A stretch of DNA of 64,000 bases from Bog-756 sp963718405 (lineage in GTDB: Bacteria > Actinomycetota > Acidimicrobiia > Acidimicrobiales > RAAP-2): NCBI GenBank assembly GCA_963718405.1, contig CAVQYZ010000002.1:1116001-1180000 (forward strand), in the 5' to 3' direction. Shown piece by piece: positions 42,485 to 54,414 of this stretch (its first letter is position 1; each line of letters opens with the position of its first letter). The translations under genes were made by a program, and so were the position numbers. The notes under the pieces were generated by a model. It saw only the letters and a list, made by a program, of their open reading frames with translations. It was not told the DNA's origin and did no database searches.

Positions 42485-42532
42485 CTCACGGGACCACAGC
42501 CTGATGTATATGGAGTTGGCCTTTGGCGCGTG

Positions 42533-42538
42533 TACAAT
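42533..42538 (+). promoter_or_regulatory. Likely -10 box of gltBD
   Basis: TACAAT, 69 bases before ATG 42607. No convincing -35 at 16-18 bases. The leader ends with TTGGAG seven bases before ATG. Confidence 0.45.
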
Positions 42539-42606
42539 CTTCGGACCACACATGGGCCAACGTCGTCCCGGGTGGGTAGATCCACTTCCTTCGTTGGAGC
42601 GACCCG

Positions 42607-45600
42607 ATGACGACAGCAGAACGAATCAATGGTGGCGCCTCGTCGCCGTCCATGGCGGGGCCCGGGACCATGGAATCGGCATTGCCGTCAACAGCGGCTG
42701 CAACAGGGGCGTCAGCGGCGCCAACGGCGGAGAGGACGGGCGTGCCAGTAGGAGCCCCCCGTCGCCGACCGGCCGGTGAACACCGTGGGCCCAGCGTTCC
42801 CACCGCTCCGGCCACCGGCCTCTACGACCCGCGCTTCGAGCACGACGCCTGCGGAGTTGCTCTGGTCGCCGACCTGCACGGACGTCGCTCCCACACCCTG
42901 GTGCGCCAAGCCCTCTCGGCTCTGGAGCATCTGGCCCACCGGGGTGCCACCGGCAGCGAGGAGGACAGCGGGGACGGGGCCGGCATCCTGCTCCAGGTAC
43001 CGCACGACTTCTACGCCGAGGTGGTCGACTTCGACCTCCCGGCCCGAGGCCACTACGCCACCGGCATCGCCTTCTTGTCCCGTGACCCCTCCGAGGCGGC
43101 CGACGCCCGGGTGGCCATCGACAAGCTGGCCGGCGAAGAGGGGCTGGTCGTCCTGGGATGGCGGACCGTGCCCATCAGCGATGCTTCCTTGGGATCGATC
43201 TCCGAAGCGGCCATGCCCTCGATGCACCAGCTCTTCGTGGCCCCGGCTCCGGGCCGGTCGTTGAGCGGTGCCGATCCGGCCCTGGCCATCGACCGCCTGG
43301 CCTTCGTACTGCGCAAACGGGCGGAGCACGAGATCGACAACTGCTACCTGGTGTCGCTTTCGGCCCGGACCATCACCTACAAGGGGATGCTCACTTCGCA
43401 CCAGCTGGTCGAGTTCTTCCTTGATCTGTCCGATGAGCGGGTGAATAGCGGCCTGGCCCTGGTGCACTCCCGGTTCTCCACCAACACCTTCCCGTCGTGG
43501 CCCCTGGCCCACCCCTACCGGTACATGGCCCACAACGGGGAGATCAACACCCTGGCCGGGAACCGGAACTGGATGAGGGCCCGGGAGGCGCTGTGCGCCT
43601 CGACCGCTGATCCCCGGGCTCGATCGGGCCTTCCCCATCGTCACGCCCGGAGCCAGCGACTCCGCCTCCTTCGACGAGGTGCTGGAGCTCCTCCACCTCG
43701 GTGGCCGGAGCCTGCCCCACGCCGTCCTGATGATGATCCCCGAGGCCTGGGAGAACCACCGGACCATGGACCCGGCGCGCCGGGCCTTCTACCGGTACCA
43801 CGCCGCCCTGATGGAGCCGTGGGACGGGCCGGCGGCGGTGGCCTTCACCGACGGCACCGTGATCGGAGCGGTCCTGGACCGCAACGGGCTGCGCCCGGCC
43901 CGGTACTGGGTCACCGAGGACGGGATGGTGGTGCTGGCCAGCGAGGTCGGGGTCATCGACGTGCCCGCCGACAAGGTGGTGCGAAAAGGCCGTCTGCAGC
44001 CGGGGAGGATGTTCCTGGTGGACACGGCGCTGGGCCGGATCGTCGATGACGACGAGATCAAGGCCGACCTGGCCGCCGAGCACCCCTACGGCCAGTGGGT
44101 CGATGCCGGCCAGATCGAGCTGGAGTACCTGCCGCCGCGGAACATGCTCACGCCGCAGCACGCTTCGGTGATCGGGCGCCAGCGGCTCTTCGGCTACACC
44201 AACGAGGAGTTGCGGTTGATCCTCGAGCCCATGGCCAAGTCGGGCAGCGAGCCCCTCGGTTCGATGGGGACCGACACCGCCATCGCCGTCCTGTCCGACC
44301 GGCCGCGCATGCTCTACGACTACTTCACCCAGCTGTTCGCCCAGGTCACCAATCCGCCGTTGGACGCCATCCGGGAGGAACTGGTCACCTCGCTGATGTC
44401 CACCCTCGGCCCTGAGGCCAACCTGTTGGAGCCCACGGCTGAATCGTGTCGTCAGATCGTCCTCCCCATGCCGGTCATCGACAACGACGACCTGGCCAAG
44501 CTGCTCTACGTCAACGAAGACGGCAGCACCCCCGGGTTCAGCGCCTTTGCCATCGACGGGCTGTTCGACGCCGCCGGAGGGGGCGCGGCCCTGCGCACCG
44601 CCATCGACGACGTTCGCCGACAGGTCAGCGGAGCCATCGCCAACGGGGCCGACGTCATCGTGCTCTCCGACCGGAACTCGACGGCCCGGCTGGCCCCCAT
44701 CCCCTCCCTCCTGTTGGTGGCGGCGGTCCACCATCACCTGGTCCGGGACAAGACCAGGACGCAGGTGGGCCTGGTCATCGAGTCGGGGGATGCCCGCGAG
44801 GTCCACCACATGGCCCTGCTCAAGGGGTTCGGCGCCGCGGCCATCAACCCGTACCTGGCCTTCGAGACCATCGACGACATGATCGCCTCGGGGACCCTCA
44901 CCGGGGTCACCCCCCGCCAGGCTCAGAAGAACTACATCAAGGCGGCGTCCAAGGGCATCATCAAGGTCATGTCCAAGATGGGCATCTCCACGGTGGCGTC
45001 GTACACCGGGGCCCAGGTCTTCGAAGCGGTCGGCCTCGCCCCCGACGTCATCGACGAGTACTTCACCGGCACCGTCTCCCGCATCGGCGGTGTGGGGCTG
45101 GACGTTCTGGCCGAGGAGGTGGCCGCCCGTCACCGACTGGCCCATCTGGCCCGCCCCACGGAACTGGCCCACCGCGAGCGCCAGGACGGGGGCGAGTACC
45201 AGTGGCGTCGCGAAGGGGAGATCCACCTCTTCAATCCCAAGACCGTGTTCAAGCTGCAGCACGCCACCCGCTCCAAGCGCTACGACGTGTTCAAGGAGTA
45301 CACCAAGGCCGTCGACGATCAGGCCGCCCATCTGGCCACGCTGCGGGGACTGATGCGCCTGAAGACCGGGGCCCTGCCAGCGGTGCCCATCGAGGAGGTG
45401 GAGCCGGCCGAGGCCATCCTGGCCCGCTTCTCCACCGGGGCCATGTCCTACGGATCCATCTCGGCCGAGGCCCACGAGACCCTGGCCATCGCCATGAACC
45501 GACTGGGAGGACGATCGAACACCGGTGAGGGAGGGGAGGACCCGGACCGCTTCACGCCCGATGCCAACGGGGACCTGAGGAGGAGCGCCATCAAGCAGGT

Positions 45601-47335
45601 GGCCTCAGGTCGCTTCGGGGTGACCTCGGAGTACCTGGTCAACGCCGACGACATCCAGATCAAGATCGCCCAGGGGGCCAAGCCCGGTGAAGGGGGCCAA
45701 CTGCCCGGCCACAAGGTCCACCCCTGGATCGCCAAGACCCGGTACGCCACGCCCGGCGTGGGCCTCATCTCACCGCCGCCCCATCACGACATCTACTCCA
45801 TCGAGGACATCGCCCAACTCATCCACGACCTCAAGTCGGCCAACCCGGTGGCCCGGGTGCACGTGAAGTTGGTGGCCGAGGTGGGGGTGGGAACGGTGGC
45901 CGCCGGGGTGGCCAAGGCCCACTCCGACGTGGTGCTGATATCCGGTCACGAGGGGGAACCGGGGCCACCCCACTCACCTCCCAGAAGCACGCCGGGATCC
46001 CCTGGGAGCTGGGCCTGGCCGAAACCCAGCAGACCCTGATGGCCAACGATCTCCGCGACCGCATCGTGGTCCAGGTCGACGGGCAGCTGAAGACGGGCCG
46101 GGACGTGATCATCGGGGCGTTGCTCGGGGCCGAGGAGTTCGGCTTCGCCACCGCACCGCTGGTGGTGTCGGGGTGCATCATGATGCGGGTCTGCCACCTG
46201 GACACCTGCCCGGTGGGGATCGCCACCCAGAACCCGACCCTGCGGGAGCGCTACTCGGGCACGCCCGAGTTCGTGGAGACCTTCTTCGAGTACATCGCCG
46301 ACGAGGTCCGGGAGTACCTGGCCGCCCTGGGCCTGCGTTCGCTGGAGGAAGCGGTGGGCCGGGTGGACCTGCTCGACGCGGCCGAAGCGGTCGAGCACTG
46401 GAAGGCCAGTGGCTTGGACCTGGCGCCCATCCTGATCCAACCGGAGCTGGCGGAAGGGGCGGTGCGCCACTGCATCCACCAGCAGGATCACGGACTGGAC
46501 CGGGCGCTCGACCATGCCTTCTTGGAGGCCTGCCAACCGGCCATCGAGAACGGCACGCCGGTCCGGGCCGAGCTCAAGATCACCAACGTCAACCGCACGG
46601 TGGGCACGTTGCTGGGCTACGAGATCACCCGGCGCCATGGCGGTATCGGCCTGCCCGAAGGGAGCATCGACCTGACGTTCACCGGTTCGGCCGGGCAGAG
46701 CTTCGGGGCGTTCGTGCCCCGGGGTGTGACCATGCGGCTGCTGGGTGATGCCAACGACTATCTGGGCAAGGGGCTGTCCGGTGGCCGGATCATCGTGCGT
46801 CCGGCCGAGGACGCCCCGTTCGCCGCCGAGGAGAACATCGTGGCCGGCAACGTGATCCTCTACGGGGCCACCGCCGGTGAGGTGTTCCTGCGGGGCCAGG
46901 TCGGCGAGCGGTTCTGCGTGAGGAACTCCGGGGCCATCGCCGTGGTGGAGGGAGTGGGGGACCACGCCTGCGAGTACATGACCGGGGGCCGGGTGGTGGT
47001 ACTCGGGCCCACCGGGCGGAACTTCGGCGCCGGGATGTCCGGCGGTGTGGCCTACGTCTACGACCAACACGGCACCTTGGCCGGGGTGTACAACAACGAC
47101 ACCGTCGACCTCGAGCCTCTCTCGCCCGAGGATCGGCTGTGGCTGAAGGACCGGGTGACCATGCACCGCGACGAGACGGGCTCCGCCGTGGCCGACCAGA
47201 TCCTCACCGACTGGGTGTCCTCATCGGAGCAGTTCGTGACGGTCATGCCCAGGGACTACCGGCGGGTGCTCCAAGCCACCGAGCTGGCCATCGCCGAAGG
47301 ACGTTCGGTGGATGAAGCGGTCATGGAGGCTTCCC

Positions 47336-47343
<8 letters not shown>
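42607..47343 (+). CDS. gltB: Glutamate synthase large subunit, two compensating frameshifts
   Basis: About 1578 residues, the normal size. Glutamine amidotransferase C82 lies in EHDACGVALVADLHG after an unusually long 81-residue leader; HSRFSTNTFPSWPLAHP, YMAHNGEINTLAGNRNW, the FMN domain (GAMSYGSISAEAHETLAIAM) and the 3Fe-4S cysteines in CIMMRVCHLDTCPVGIATQ follow, then the GXGXG beta-helix. It makes glutamate from glutamine and 2-oxoglutarate. The frame is lost at 43612-43615 (one C too many in CCCC) and at 45952-45956 (one G too few before GGAACC); repairing both restores FPIVTPGASDSASF and a GGTGATPLTSQ stretch. The total length is divisible by three because the errors cancel. Confidence 0.93.
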
Positions 47344-48844
<1,501 letters not shown>

Positions 48845-48940
48845 GACGACAGTCGGCGAAAACTCGTCGTACACTGCCGAAGAGGCTGCGGAGCCGTGCA
48901 GTCCGGTCGTGCAGTGGCGAAGGGAACGTGTTGTGGTCGG

Positions 48941-49975
48941 ATGAAGTGCAGAGTTCGATCAGCATGGAAGCCACGAGCAATGGGGCGGGTGATCGCCGTG
49001 GCAGTGGTTCCCCCCGCCCTCCTTCTCGCTCTTTCGGTCCCGGCGGGCTCAGCCACGGCCGGCTCAGCCACGGCCGGTACCCAAGCACCGTTGGTCGGTT
49101 GTGCCACCTCGGTCGCGTCGCCCGGTCGCTCTTCCATGGCGGCACCCTGTCCGGCCGGCAGCCCGTCCATCGTCGCCATCTCGGCAGCCGGAATGTCCGT
49201 GACGAGTTCGGGCGCAGTGTTCGATGGAACCAAAGGTCAGATGCCAGGGATGAATGGACAACCCCTGGACACTCCCATTGTGGGCATCGCCGCCATGCCC
49301 GATGAGAACGGGTATTGGCTGGTCGCTTCGGACGGCGGTGTGTTCGCCTTCGGCGACGCCGGCTTTTACGGCTCGATGGGGGGTAAAGCCCTGAACCGGC
49401 CCATCGTCGGGATGGCCCCGAGTGCCAGTGGTGAGGGCTACTGGTTGGTGGCCAGCGACGGCGGTGTCTTCGCCTTCGGCAACGCCCAGTTCGAGGGATC
49501 GACAGGCGGGCAGCCTCTGAACGCCCCCATCGTGGGGATGGCCTCTACGTCGCACGTGGCGATTGGTGAACCGGTCCAGCCGGCCGCCTCCGGTTACTAC
49601 CTTGTCGGTGCGGATGGGGGTGTTTTCGCCTTCGGCAACGCCCAATTCGACGGATCCATGGGCGGTCATCCCCTGAACGCCCCCATCGTGGGCATGGCCT
49701 CGACGTCGTACCCTGCGAGTTTCCTCTATGCGATTATGCCGGGCGCCACCGGTTATTACCTCGTGGGCGCGGATGGCGGCATCTTTGCCTTCGGCAACGC
49801 TCCGTTCTTCGGCTCGGCGGCGGGATTCGGTGACGGGCCGGCCATTGGGATCGTGGCGTCTTTCATCAGCTCCTCTGTTTCTCCTCCACTGATCTTTCCG
49901 TCGGTGTACACCTCGGAGGGTGACCTCTTGTCCTGGTTCGGGGGAGTGGAGGGGAGTAGGGGAGTAGGGGAGTAG
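48941..49975 (+). CDS. Secreted repeat protein (YWLVASDGG-type repeats)
   Basis: 344 residues. A signal peptide (VIAVAVVPPALLLALSVPAG) precedes five repeats of 40-55 residues with the pattern G-Y-(W/Y)-L-V-x-x-D-G-G-(V/I)-F-A-F-G-(D/N)-A-x-F-x-G-S-x-G-G-x-x-L-N-x-P-I-V-G-M. These form predicted beta-propeller blades and are abundant in Acidimicrobiia and related surface proteins. The last repeat is degenerate. The C-terminal residues GGVEGSRGVGE arise from an 8-base tandem repeat that also makes the stop. The start is uncertain: ATG 48941 keeps basic residues before the hydrophobic core; GTG 48896 or ATG 48980 are alternatives. Confidence 0.72.
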   Translation: MKCRVRSAWKPRAMGRVIAVAVVPPALLLALSVPAGSATAGSATAGTQAPLVGCATSVASPGRSSMAAPCPAGSPSIVAISAAGMSVTSSGAVFDGTKGQMPGMNGQPLDTPIVGIAAMPDENGYWLVASDGGVFAFGDAGFYGSMGGKALNRPIVGMAPSASGEGYWLVASDGGVFAFGNAQFEGSTGGQPLNAPIVGMASTSHVAIGEPVQPAASGYYLVGADGGVFAFGNAQFDGSMGGHPLNAPIVGMASTSYPASFLYAIMPGATGYYLVGADGGIFAFGNAPFFGSAAGFGDGPAIGIVASFISSSVSPPLIFPSVYTSEGDLLSWFGGVEGSRGVGE

Positions 49976-49982
49976 GGGAGTA
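49951..49982 (+). repeat. 8-base tandem repeat, four copies
   Basis: GGGGAGTA repeated four times, preceded by an imperfect GGGGAGTGGA. It codes the last residues and stop of the repeat protein. A unit of eight changes the reading frame with each gain or loss. Confidence 0.85.
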
Positions 49983-50032
49983 GCTGTAGCGAATCTGATA
50001 ATCGGCCAACGAATCACCAGCCACGGGCGTGG

Positions 50033-50959
50033 CTACGCCGGGCGGGTGGCCCCGACCAGATCGGACTGGTCCGCGGCGTCGAACCGGATCACCGTGCCGG
50101 TGTGGGGGGCATCGATCATCTCGCCCGAGCCCACGTACATCCCGACGTGCTCGACCCCCGAGGGCCCGCTTCCGAAGAACACCAGGTCCCCGGGCTGGAC
50201 CGTGACACCCCCGGCCACGGCCGGGCCGGCGTCGAACTGGTCCTGGGCCACCCGGGGCAGGCTCACCCCGGCCGACCGGTAGGCCGCCTGGACCAATCCG
50301 GAGCAGTCGTAGCCGCCGACCCCGGTTCCTCCCCACAGATAGGGGACGCCCAACTGTCGGGCGGTGAAGGACAACGCCGTGACCACCGTGTCGGAGGTGG
50401 TGGGGTCCTGTTGGAAGGCCAGGGCCAGGGTGAGAACGGTGTTGGCGTACAGGTCGGAGTGGTTGTAGTCGAGGACCGCTCCACGCAGGCTCGGTGAGGC
50501 GGCGCCCCCGTTGGCGCACAGCAGTGCCACGGCGGAATACACCGCGTCGACGGCATCGTAGGGGGATGCCGGCCGGGCCCCACCCGGGCCGACGGTGGCG
50601 TATTCGGCGAACGTCGCCGGAAGGAACTGCATGGGCCCCTCGGCCCCGGCGCCGTTGGCTCCGGACCACACCCCTGGTGCGGTGGAGCGGCCGCTGCCGC
50701 TCTCGACGGTCCCGATACCTGCGACCACCGACCACGGCAGACCCGGACAGGTCGTGGCGGCCCGTCGGTAGAGGCTCAACCACCCGGCCGGGATGGCCGG
50801 GCCACCGTCGCCGGAGCCGGCCCCACTGGAACCGGAGCCGCCGGAGGCACCGGTTGTGCCGGAGGCCGACGAGCCGTCGCTGACCACGGCGACGATTGAA
50901 ACCAGGCCCATGGTGAACACCAGGAGTGCGACGGCGGCGCCTACGACCAGCTTGCCCAT
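50033..50959 (-). CDS. Cell-wall lytic enzyme: transglycosylase-like + NlpC/P60
   Basis: 308 residues. One N-terminal membrane segment (about 5-25), a G/S linker, then a transglycosylase-like domain with E86 in GIGTVESGSGRS and GPMQFLPATFAEYA (108-121), and a C-terminal NlpC/P60 peptidase with C219 in GGYDCSGLVQAAYRSAG, H271 in VEHVGMYVG and H286 in DAPH. Together they would cut both glycan and peptide of peptidoglycan, as in actinobacterial Rpf/RipA-like hydrolases. ATG 50959 has GGAGGT at seven bases, and TATCGT lies just before it as a -10. Confidence 0.85.
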   Translation of the reverse strand: MGKLVVGAAVALLVFTMGLVSIVAVVSDGSSASGTTGASGGSGSSGAGSGDGGPAIPAGWLSLYRRAATTCPGLPWSVVAGIGTVESGSGRSTAPGVWSGANGAGAEGPMQFLPATFAEYATVGPGGARPASPYDAVDAVYSAVALLCANGGAASPSLRGAVLDYNHSDLYANTVLTLALAFQQDPTTSDTVVTALSFTARQLGVPYLWGGTGVGGYDCSGLVQAAYRSAGVSLPRVAQDQFDAGPAVAGGVTVQPGDLVFFGSGPSGVEHVGMYVGSGEMIDAPHTGTVIRFDAADQSDLVGATRPA

Positions 50960-51147
50960 GTCCGGACCTCCACGATAGTGGGGGAGTGGTGTGAGCGGCC
51001 GGGCTCAGATCCGAGGCTCCTCGGAGGGGAGCCGGGGGAAACGGCGTCGGTTGCGCCGAGGACCATGCCAGTCCACCACCCGGTCACGGCCGGCGCAAGG
51101 GGGTGTTTCAGGCCAGGCCGGCCCGGCGGTTACGCACCCGCCGTGTA

Positions 51148-52569
51148 CTAACCGATCAGTCCGAAGGCCCCTCGGGCAATCGACAACAGGTCAGCGGTGG
51201 ACGAGGCACGCAACGCCGCCGAGGGGTTCTCGGCCATGGCCACCACCACATAGGTTTTGCCGTCACTCTTCGTGGCCAGATAGCCGAGGGTGAGCACACC
51301 GGGTTCTGATCCGCCCTTGAACCAGACGGTTGACCATGTCGGCTTGGTCAGACCGATGTCCCCGTGATTGGTCGAGAGAACAGAGTCGATCGGGGCCAGA
51401 CCGGGCCGGGCAGCAAGCTGATGGAGAGCCGCAAACGCCCGGCACATGTCCAGCGGCGATGCGAACCACTCCAGGGAGCCGACTTGGCGCGGGCTGGTGG
51501 ACTCCCGGACCTGGCTGAGCGAAAGGGGATCCACCGACGACGCCAGGAAGGATGCCCGCTCACTCGGTTTCAACGCCAGGTACTGGTTGGCCAACGCCGG
51601 ATAGTTCACGTAGTGGAGAAGGAACAGTTCGCGGGTGGTGAAGAACGGGTTGTTGAGAGTGGTACTGCCGGTCCACTGGTGGACCTGTGACTCCACGGCG
51701 GTCCGACCGACCAGATTGATCAGCATGTCCGCCGCAGTGTTATCGCTGAGGGAGATCATCTTGGTGGCTGCTTCTTGCACCGTGACCTGTGTCCCGACCG
51801 GACTGTACTGAAGCGAGCCCTGGATGCTCCCGATGCTCTTGAGGGCAGACGTGACGGTGAGCTTCTGATCCCAGGTGATCGTTCCGTCAGCGATCTGTCG
51901 GGCCAGGGCGCCGAGGACGAAGAGTTTGAACATCGAGGCCAGTGGTCGCGTGGTGGAGGCGGCCACCTGGTGGATCGGAGTGCAGGTCCCGTTCGACAAG
52001 ACCCGGGCCGCCAGAAAGCTGATATCAGGGGCAATGGCTGCCAGATCGCCGTCGAGTTGATCCCAACTGGTGGGTGGCGGTACATAACGGCTCAGGAGCA
52101 GTCCCTCGATCAGCCCCTCAGCATTGACGCCGATGGAGATCGTCCACTTGGTGGTGCCGATGGTGGCCACGGCTTGGAGTGCCGACGGTTCCTCCAGCAG
52201 CAGGCCGTCCAGAGATGCGCCCGAGGGGTCGGCGGCAGACGAGCCGGAGGCGGATTGCACGCCGGTCAAGGCGGTGTTGATCTGGTCGGGGTTGACGGAC
52301 TGGAGAAAGGAGGAGCTGAAATGAGCGTCGATCACCTGTTCCGTCAGTGGCACGGTACTCATGGCCCCGAGGAACCAGGAGAGCTGGTCACCGACCGGTG
52401 ACTTGGGAATGGTCTTGGAAACGAACATCGTCGTCGAAGCGGTCGAAGAAGCGGTCTTGGCAGGGTTCGTCGTGGCGCTGGGGCTGGCTGAGTTGCTGCA
52501 ACCGGCGGCGATGAGGGCGACGATGACGGTGATGGCCAGGAATGCCACTGCCGTCCGCCGGGATCCCAT
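51148..52569 (-). CDS. Class A beta-lactamase-like lipoprotein (LpqF/ORF12-like)
   Basis: 473 residues. Lipobox AAGC (C24) predicts lipidation. Residues 60-180 form a small domain before the serine-hydrolase fold, as in LpqF and clavulanate-cluster ORF12 proteins. Active-site motifs of class A enzymes are present: S212-M-F-K215, S275-D-N277 and K418-G-G420 (KTG-type box). A clear glutamate of the omega loop is not obvious, so beta-lactam hydrolysis is not assured; esterase or transpeptidase-like action on the cell wall is as likely. ATG 52569 follows TAAGGT at eight bases. It stands next to the NlpC/P60 gene. Confidence 0.8.
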   Translation of the reverse strand: MGSRRTAVAFLAITVIVALIAAGCSNSASPSATTNPAKTASSTASTTMFVSKTIPKSPVGDQLSWFLGAMSTVPLTEQVIDAHFSSSFLQSVNPDQINTALTGVQSASGSSAADPSGASLDGLLLEEPSALQAVATIGTTKWTISIGVNAEGLIEGLLLSRYVPPPTSWDQLDGDLAAIAPDISFLAARVLSNGTCTPIHQVAASTTRPLASMFKLFVLGALARQIADGTITWDQKLTVTSALKSIGSIQGSLQYSPVGTQVTVQEAATKMISLSDNTAADMLINLVGRTAVESQVHQWTGSTTLNNPFFTTRELFLLHYVNYPALANQYLALKPSERASFLASSVDPLSLSQVRESTSPRQVGSLEWFASPLDMCRAFAALHQLAARPGLAPIDSVLSTNHGDIGLTKPTWSTVWFKGGSEPGVLTLGYLATKSDGKTYVVVAMAENPSAALRASSTADLLSIARGAFGLIG

Positions 52570-52577
52570 CAACCAGA

Positions 52578-52583
52578 ACCTTA
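52578..52583 (-). promoter_or_regulatory. Leaderless -10 box of the beta-lactamase-like gene
   Basis: TAAGGT on the minus strand, eight bases, then ATG 52569. The same hexamer precedes fbiC. Confidence 0.5.
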
Positions 52584-52683
52584 GGGCAACGGCACTCCCA
52601 GCGCCGCGCAGTGGCCCGCAGTGGCCCCGCCACCGTCTGGCCAATGAGGCCGCCCACTACCTATCCGAATGCCGGGGGCCAGG

Positions 52684-54414
52684 CTATCTTGCAGGTGTAA
52701 GTCGGATCATCCCGTGCTTGTCGGTTATTGCCACCTGCCCGGTGGGCCCGACCGCTATGGCCCGATAGTCCGCCTTGGCGCCTGGATCCGCTACCTGGGG
52801 CAGTCCGCTGTAGAGGACCCCGTCTGCGTGAGAGGAACCGAGGGGCCAGGATGAGAGGTTCACGTATCCGAAGGTCGAGGCCTCGCCAAAGTCGGTCAGG
52901 GCGTCATTGGCCAGGGTGAAATACAGACGTCCCGAGGCTATGGCCAGGCCGAAACCATTCTCGACGTCCGAGGTGAGGGGAATGGCAAGCTCATCCACCT
53001 GCTTGGTGCTCTTGTCGATCCGGACAACCTCGGCGTCTCCGTTGTCAACGGCATACACGTAGTCGGAGTCCGGAGGAGCAGTGATCTCCCAGGGCTTCGC
53101 CCCCAAGAAGGAGGCCGTATTCCCGGATGGTATGGAGTACCTACTCTCGAATGTCGGCTTCTGGGGATCGGAGATGTCCACCTGGTCGATGTCGCTGTAT
53201 GTCGTTCCATCAGCCGGATACCCGTCGAAGTCTGTTATCCACAGGCTTGCAGAGGTCGGGTCGACAGCGATCTGGGCGGGCCACAGGCCCCCGCTCCGGG
53301 GCCATGTGAGCAACCTCACGGAGGCCGGAAGCACGTACGCCTCATTGGCCTGACCGTCGCAGCCGCTGCCGATTGTTGAAGGGTCGAAGCCATCGAGGGA
53401 GGCATCATTCCCCGACCCACGCGATTCGACCACCCAGATCCGCCGGTCCTTTCCTGTTCCGGTGGAGGCGATGCCGGCAATTTCGTTGTTGTCTCCGGGG
53501 AGTAGATAGGTGCAGAACTTCTTCGTGGTCGGGTCGAACCCGACCACCTCGGAATGGTTCGGTGGCTCCGAGGCCCTGTCCCACCTCCAACCGCCGAACG
53601 TCAGCCAGATCATCCCACCGGCGGTTATCACCTGTTCGCCGAGGGCGCTGATGGCGGACCGCTGGCACGGCGATGTTCCACAGTTTGCGAACGGTTCTTG
53701 AAATAGGGAAGAGGATCCCTTGGGGATGTCGACCTTGAATACGCTGGCCCGCTTGCCGTTGTTCTTGATCTCCGCCACGTCGTAGCTGAATTCGCTATCG
53801 GTCCAGATCGAATTGTCCGTGGTCAGAAAGGTCGTGGCAAAGGGTTGACCCGGGGTGACGAAGGTGGTGACTTGCGGATAGGCCGACCGAAAGTTCTGCG
53901 TTACCCAACTGGTGGGAGAAGAAGGAACCGTCACCACGGCCCGGTTTGCCGGGCTGCACTCCGTCGAGTCGCAGGTGGCGATGGACACGGTATAGGAAGT
54001 TCCAGCCGTCGCATCCTTGGGAACCGCCACGGTCACGGCGCGGGCATTTGTCGTCCAGCCGGTGCTGTTCGAGGTTGGAGCCGGGGACGTACCTGGCGGC
54101 CATGTCGTGACCGACCCGGACGAGAAGCCCGGAAGAGAGGAAGTGAGCAGGTAATGAAGGTCTGACTCCAGATTGCCGGATCCACTGCCCCAGTGAAGGC
54201 TCACCAGCGAGCCGGGAACCACCTGGAAGGATGAGTTGAAGAAGGACGGACTGCTCGGTACCGCCGCCGCTTCCGGCTGCTGGCTACCGCTTCCGACCGC
54301 GGGTTGGACGATCGTCGCCGTTGCGAGGCCAGGAGTTGCGAGGGTCAGGGTCAGGGTCAGGACGGTCCCGATGACCAACCACCCGGCACGAGACAGGTTC
54401 TTGATCCCTGTCAT
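52684..54414 (-). CDS. Secreted beta-propeller-like protein
   Basis: 576 residues with an N-terminal signal segment (WLVIGTVLTLTLTLATPGLA). The first 200 residues are T/S-rich with a fibronectin-like segment (YTVSIATCDSTECSPAN); the rest has recurring blade-like motifs such as GGMIWLTFGGWRWD, RRIWVVESRGSG, ASLWITDFDGYPAD and DYVYAVDNGDAEVVRIDKST, resembling NHL or streptogramin-lyase-like propellers. No lyase residues can be proved. ATG 54414 has GGAGG a few bases before it. Lower GC than the core genes suggests an accessory gene. Role probably in binding or in extracellular processing. Confidence 0.65.
   Translation of the reverse strand: MTGIKNLSRAGWLVIGTVLTLTLTLATPGLATATIVQPAVGSGSQQPEAAAVPSSPSFFNSSFQVVPGSLVSLHWGSGSGNLESDLHYLLTSSLPGFSSGSVTTWPPGTSPAPTSNSTGWTTNARAVTVAVPKDATAGTSYTVSIATCDSTECSPANRAVVTVPSSPTSWVTQNFRSAYPQVTTFVTPGQPFATTFLTTDNSIWTDSEFSYDVAEIKNNGKRASVFKVDIPKGSSSLFQEPFANCGTSPCQRSAISALGEQVITAGGMIWLTFGGWRWDRASEPPNHSEVVGFDPTTKKFCTYLLPGDNNEIAGIASTGTGKDRRIWVVESRGSGNDASLDGFDPSTIGSGCDGQANEAYVLPASVRLLTWPRSGGLWPAQIAVDPTSASLWITDFDGYPADGTTYSDIDQVDISDPQKPTFESRYSIPSGNTASFLGAKPWEITAPPDSDYVYAVDNGDAEVVRIDKSTKQVDELAIPLTSDVENGFGLAIASGRLYFTLANDALTDFGEASTFGYVNLSSWPLGSSHADGVLYSGLPQVADPGAKADYRAIAVGPTGQVAITDKHGMIRLTPAR

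Larger units (their letters stand above)
42243..42606 (+). other. Intergenic region with tandem repeat and gltB promoter
   Basis: No gene accepted. It contains GGAGCGCGCCCGG-type repeats (near 42351-42380), a 21-base tandem repeat, and then TACAAT at 42533-42538, the likely -10 of gltB, which leaves a 68-base leader. An open frame from 42363 codes only the repeat (arginine- and glutamate-rich) and is rejected. Confidence 0.5.

Noticed and set aside
42363..42779. A small gene before gltB
   Set aside because: The frame codes only the tandem repeat (arginine/glutamate units) and then runs into gltB out of frame; no ribosome site.
43544..45475. A 643-codon minus-strand open frame inside gltB
   Set aside because: Antisense shadow of the conserved FMN-enzyme region; no motif of its own.
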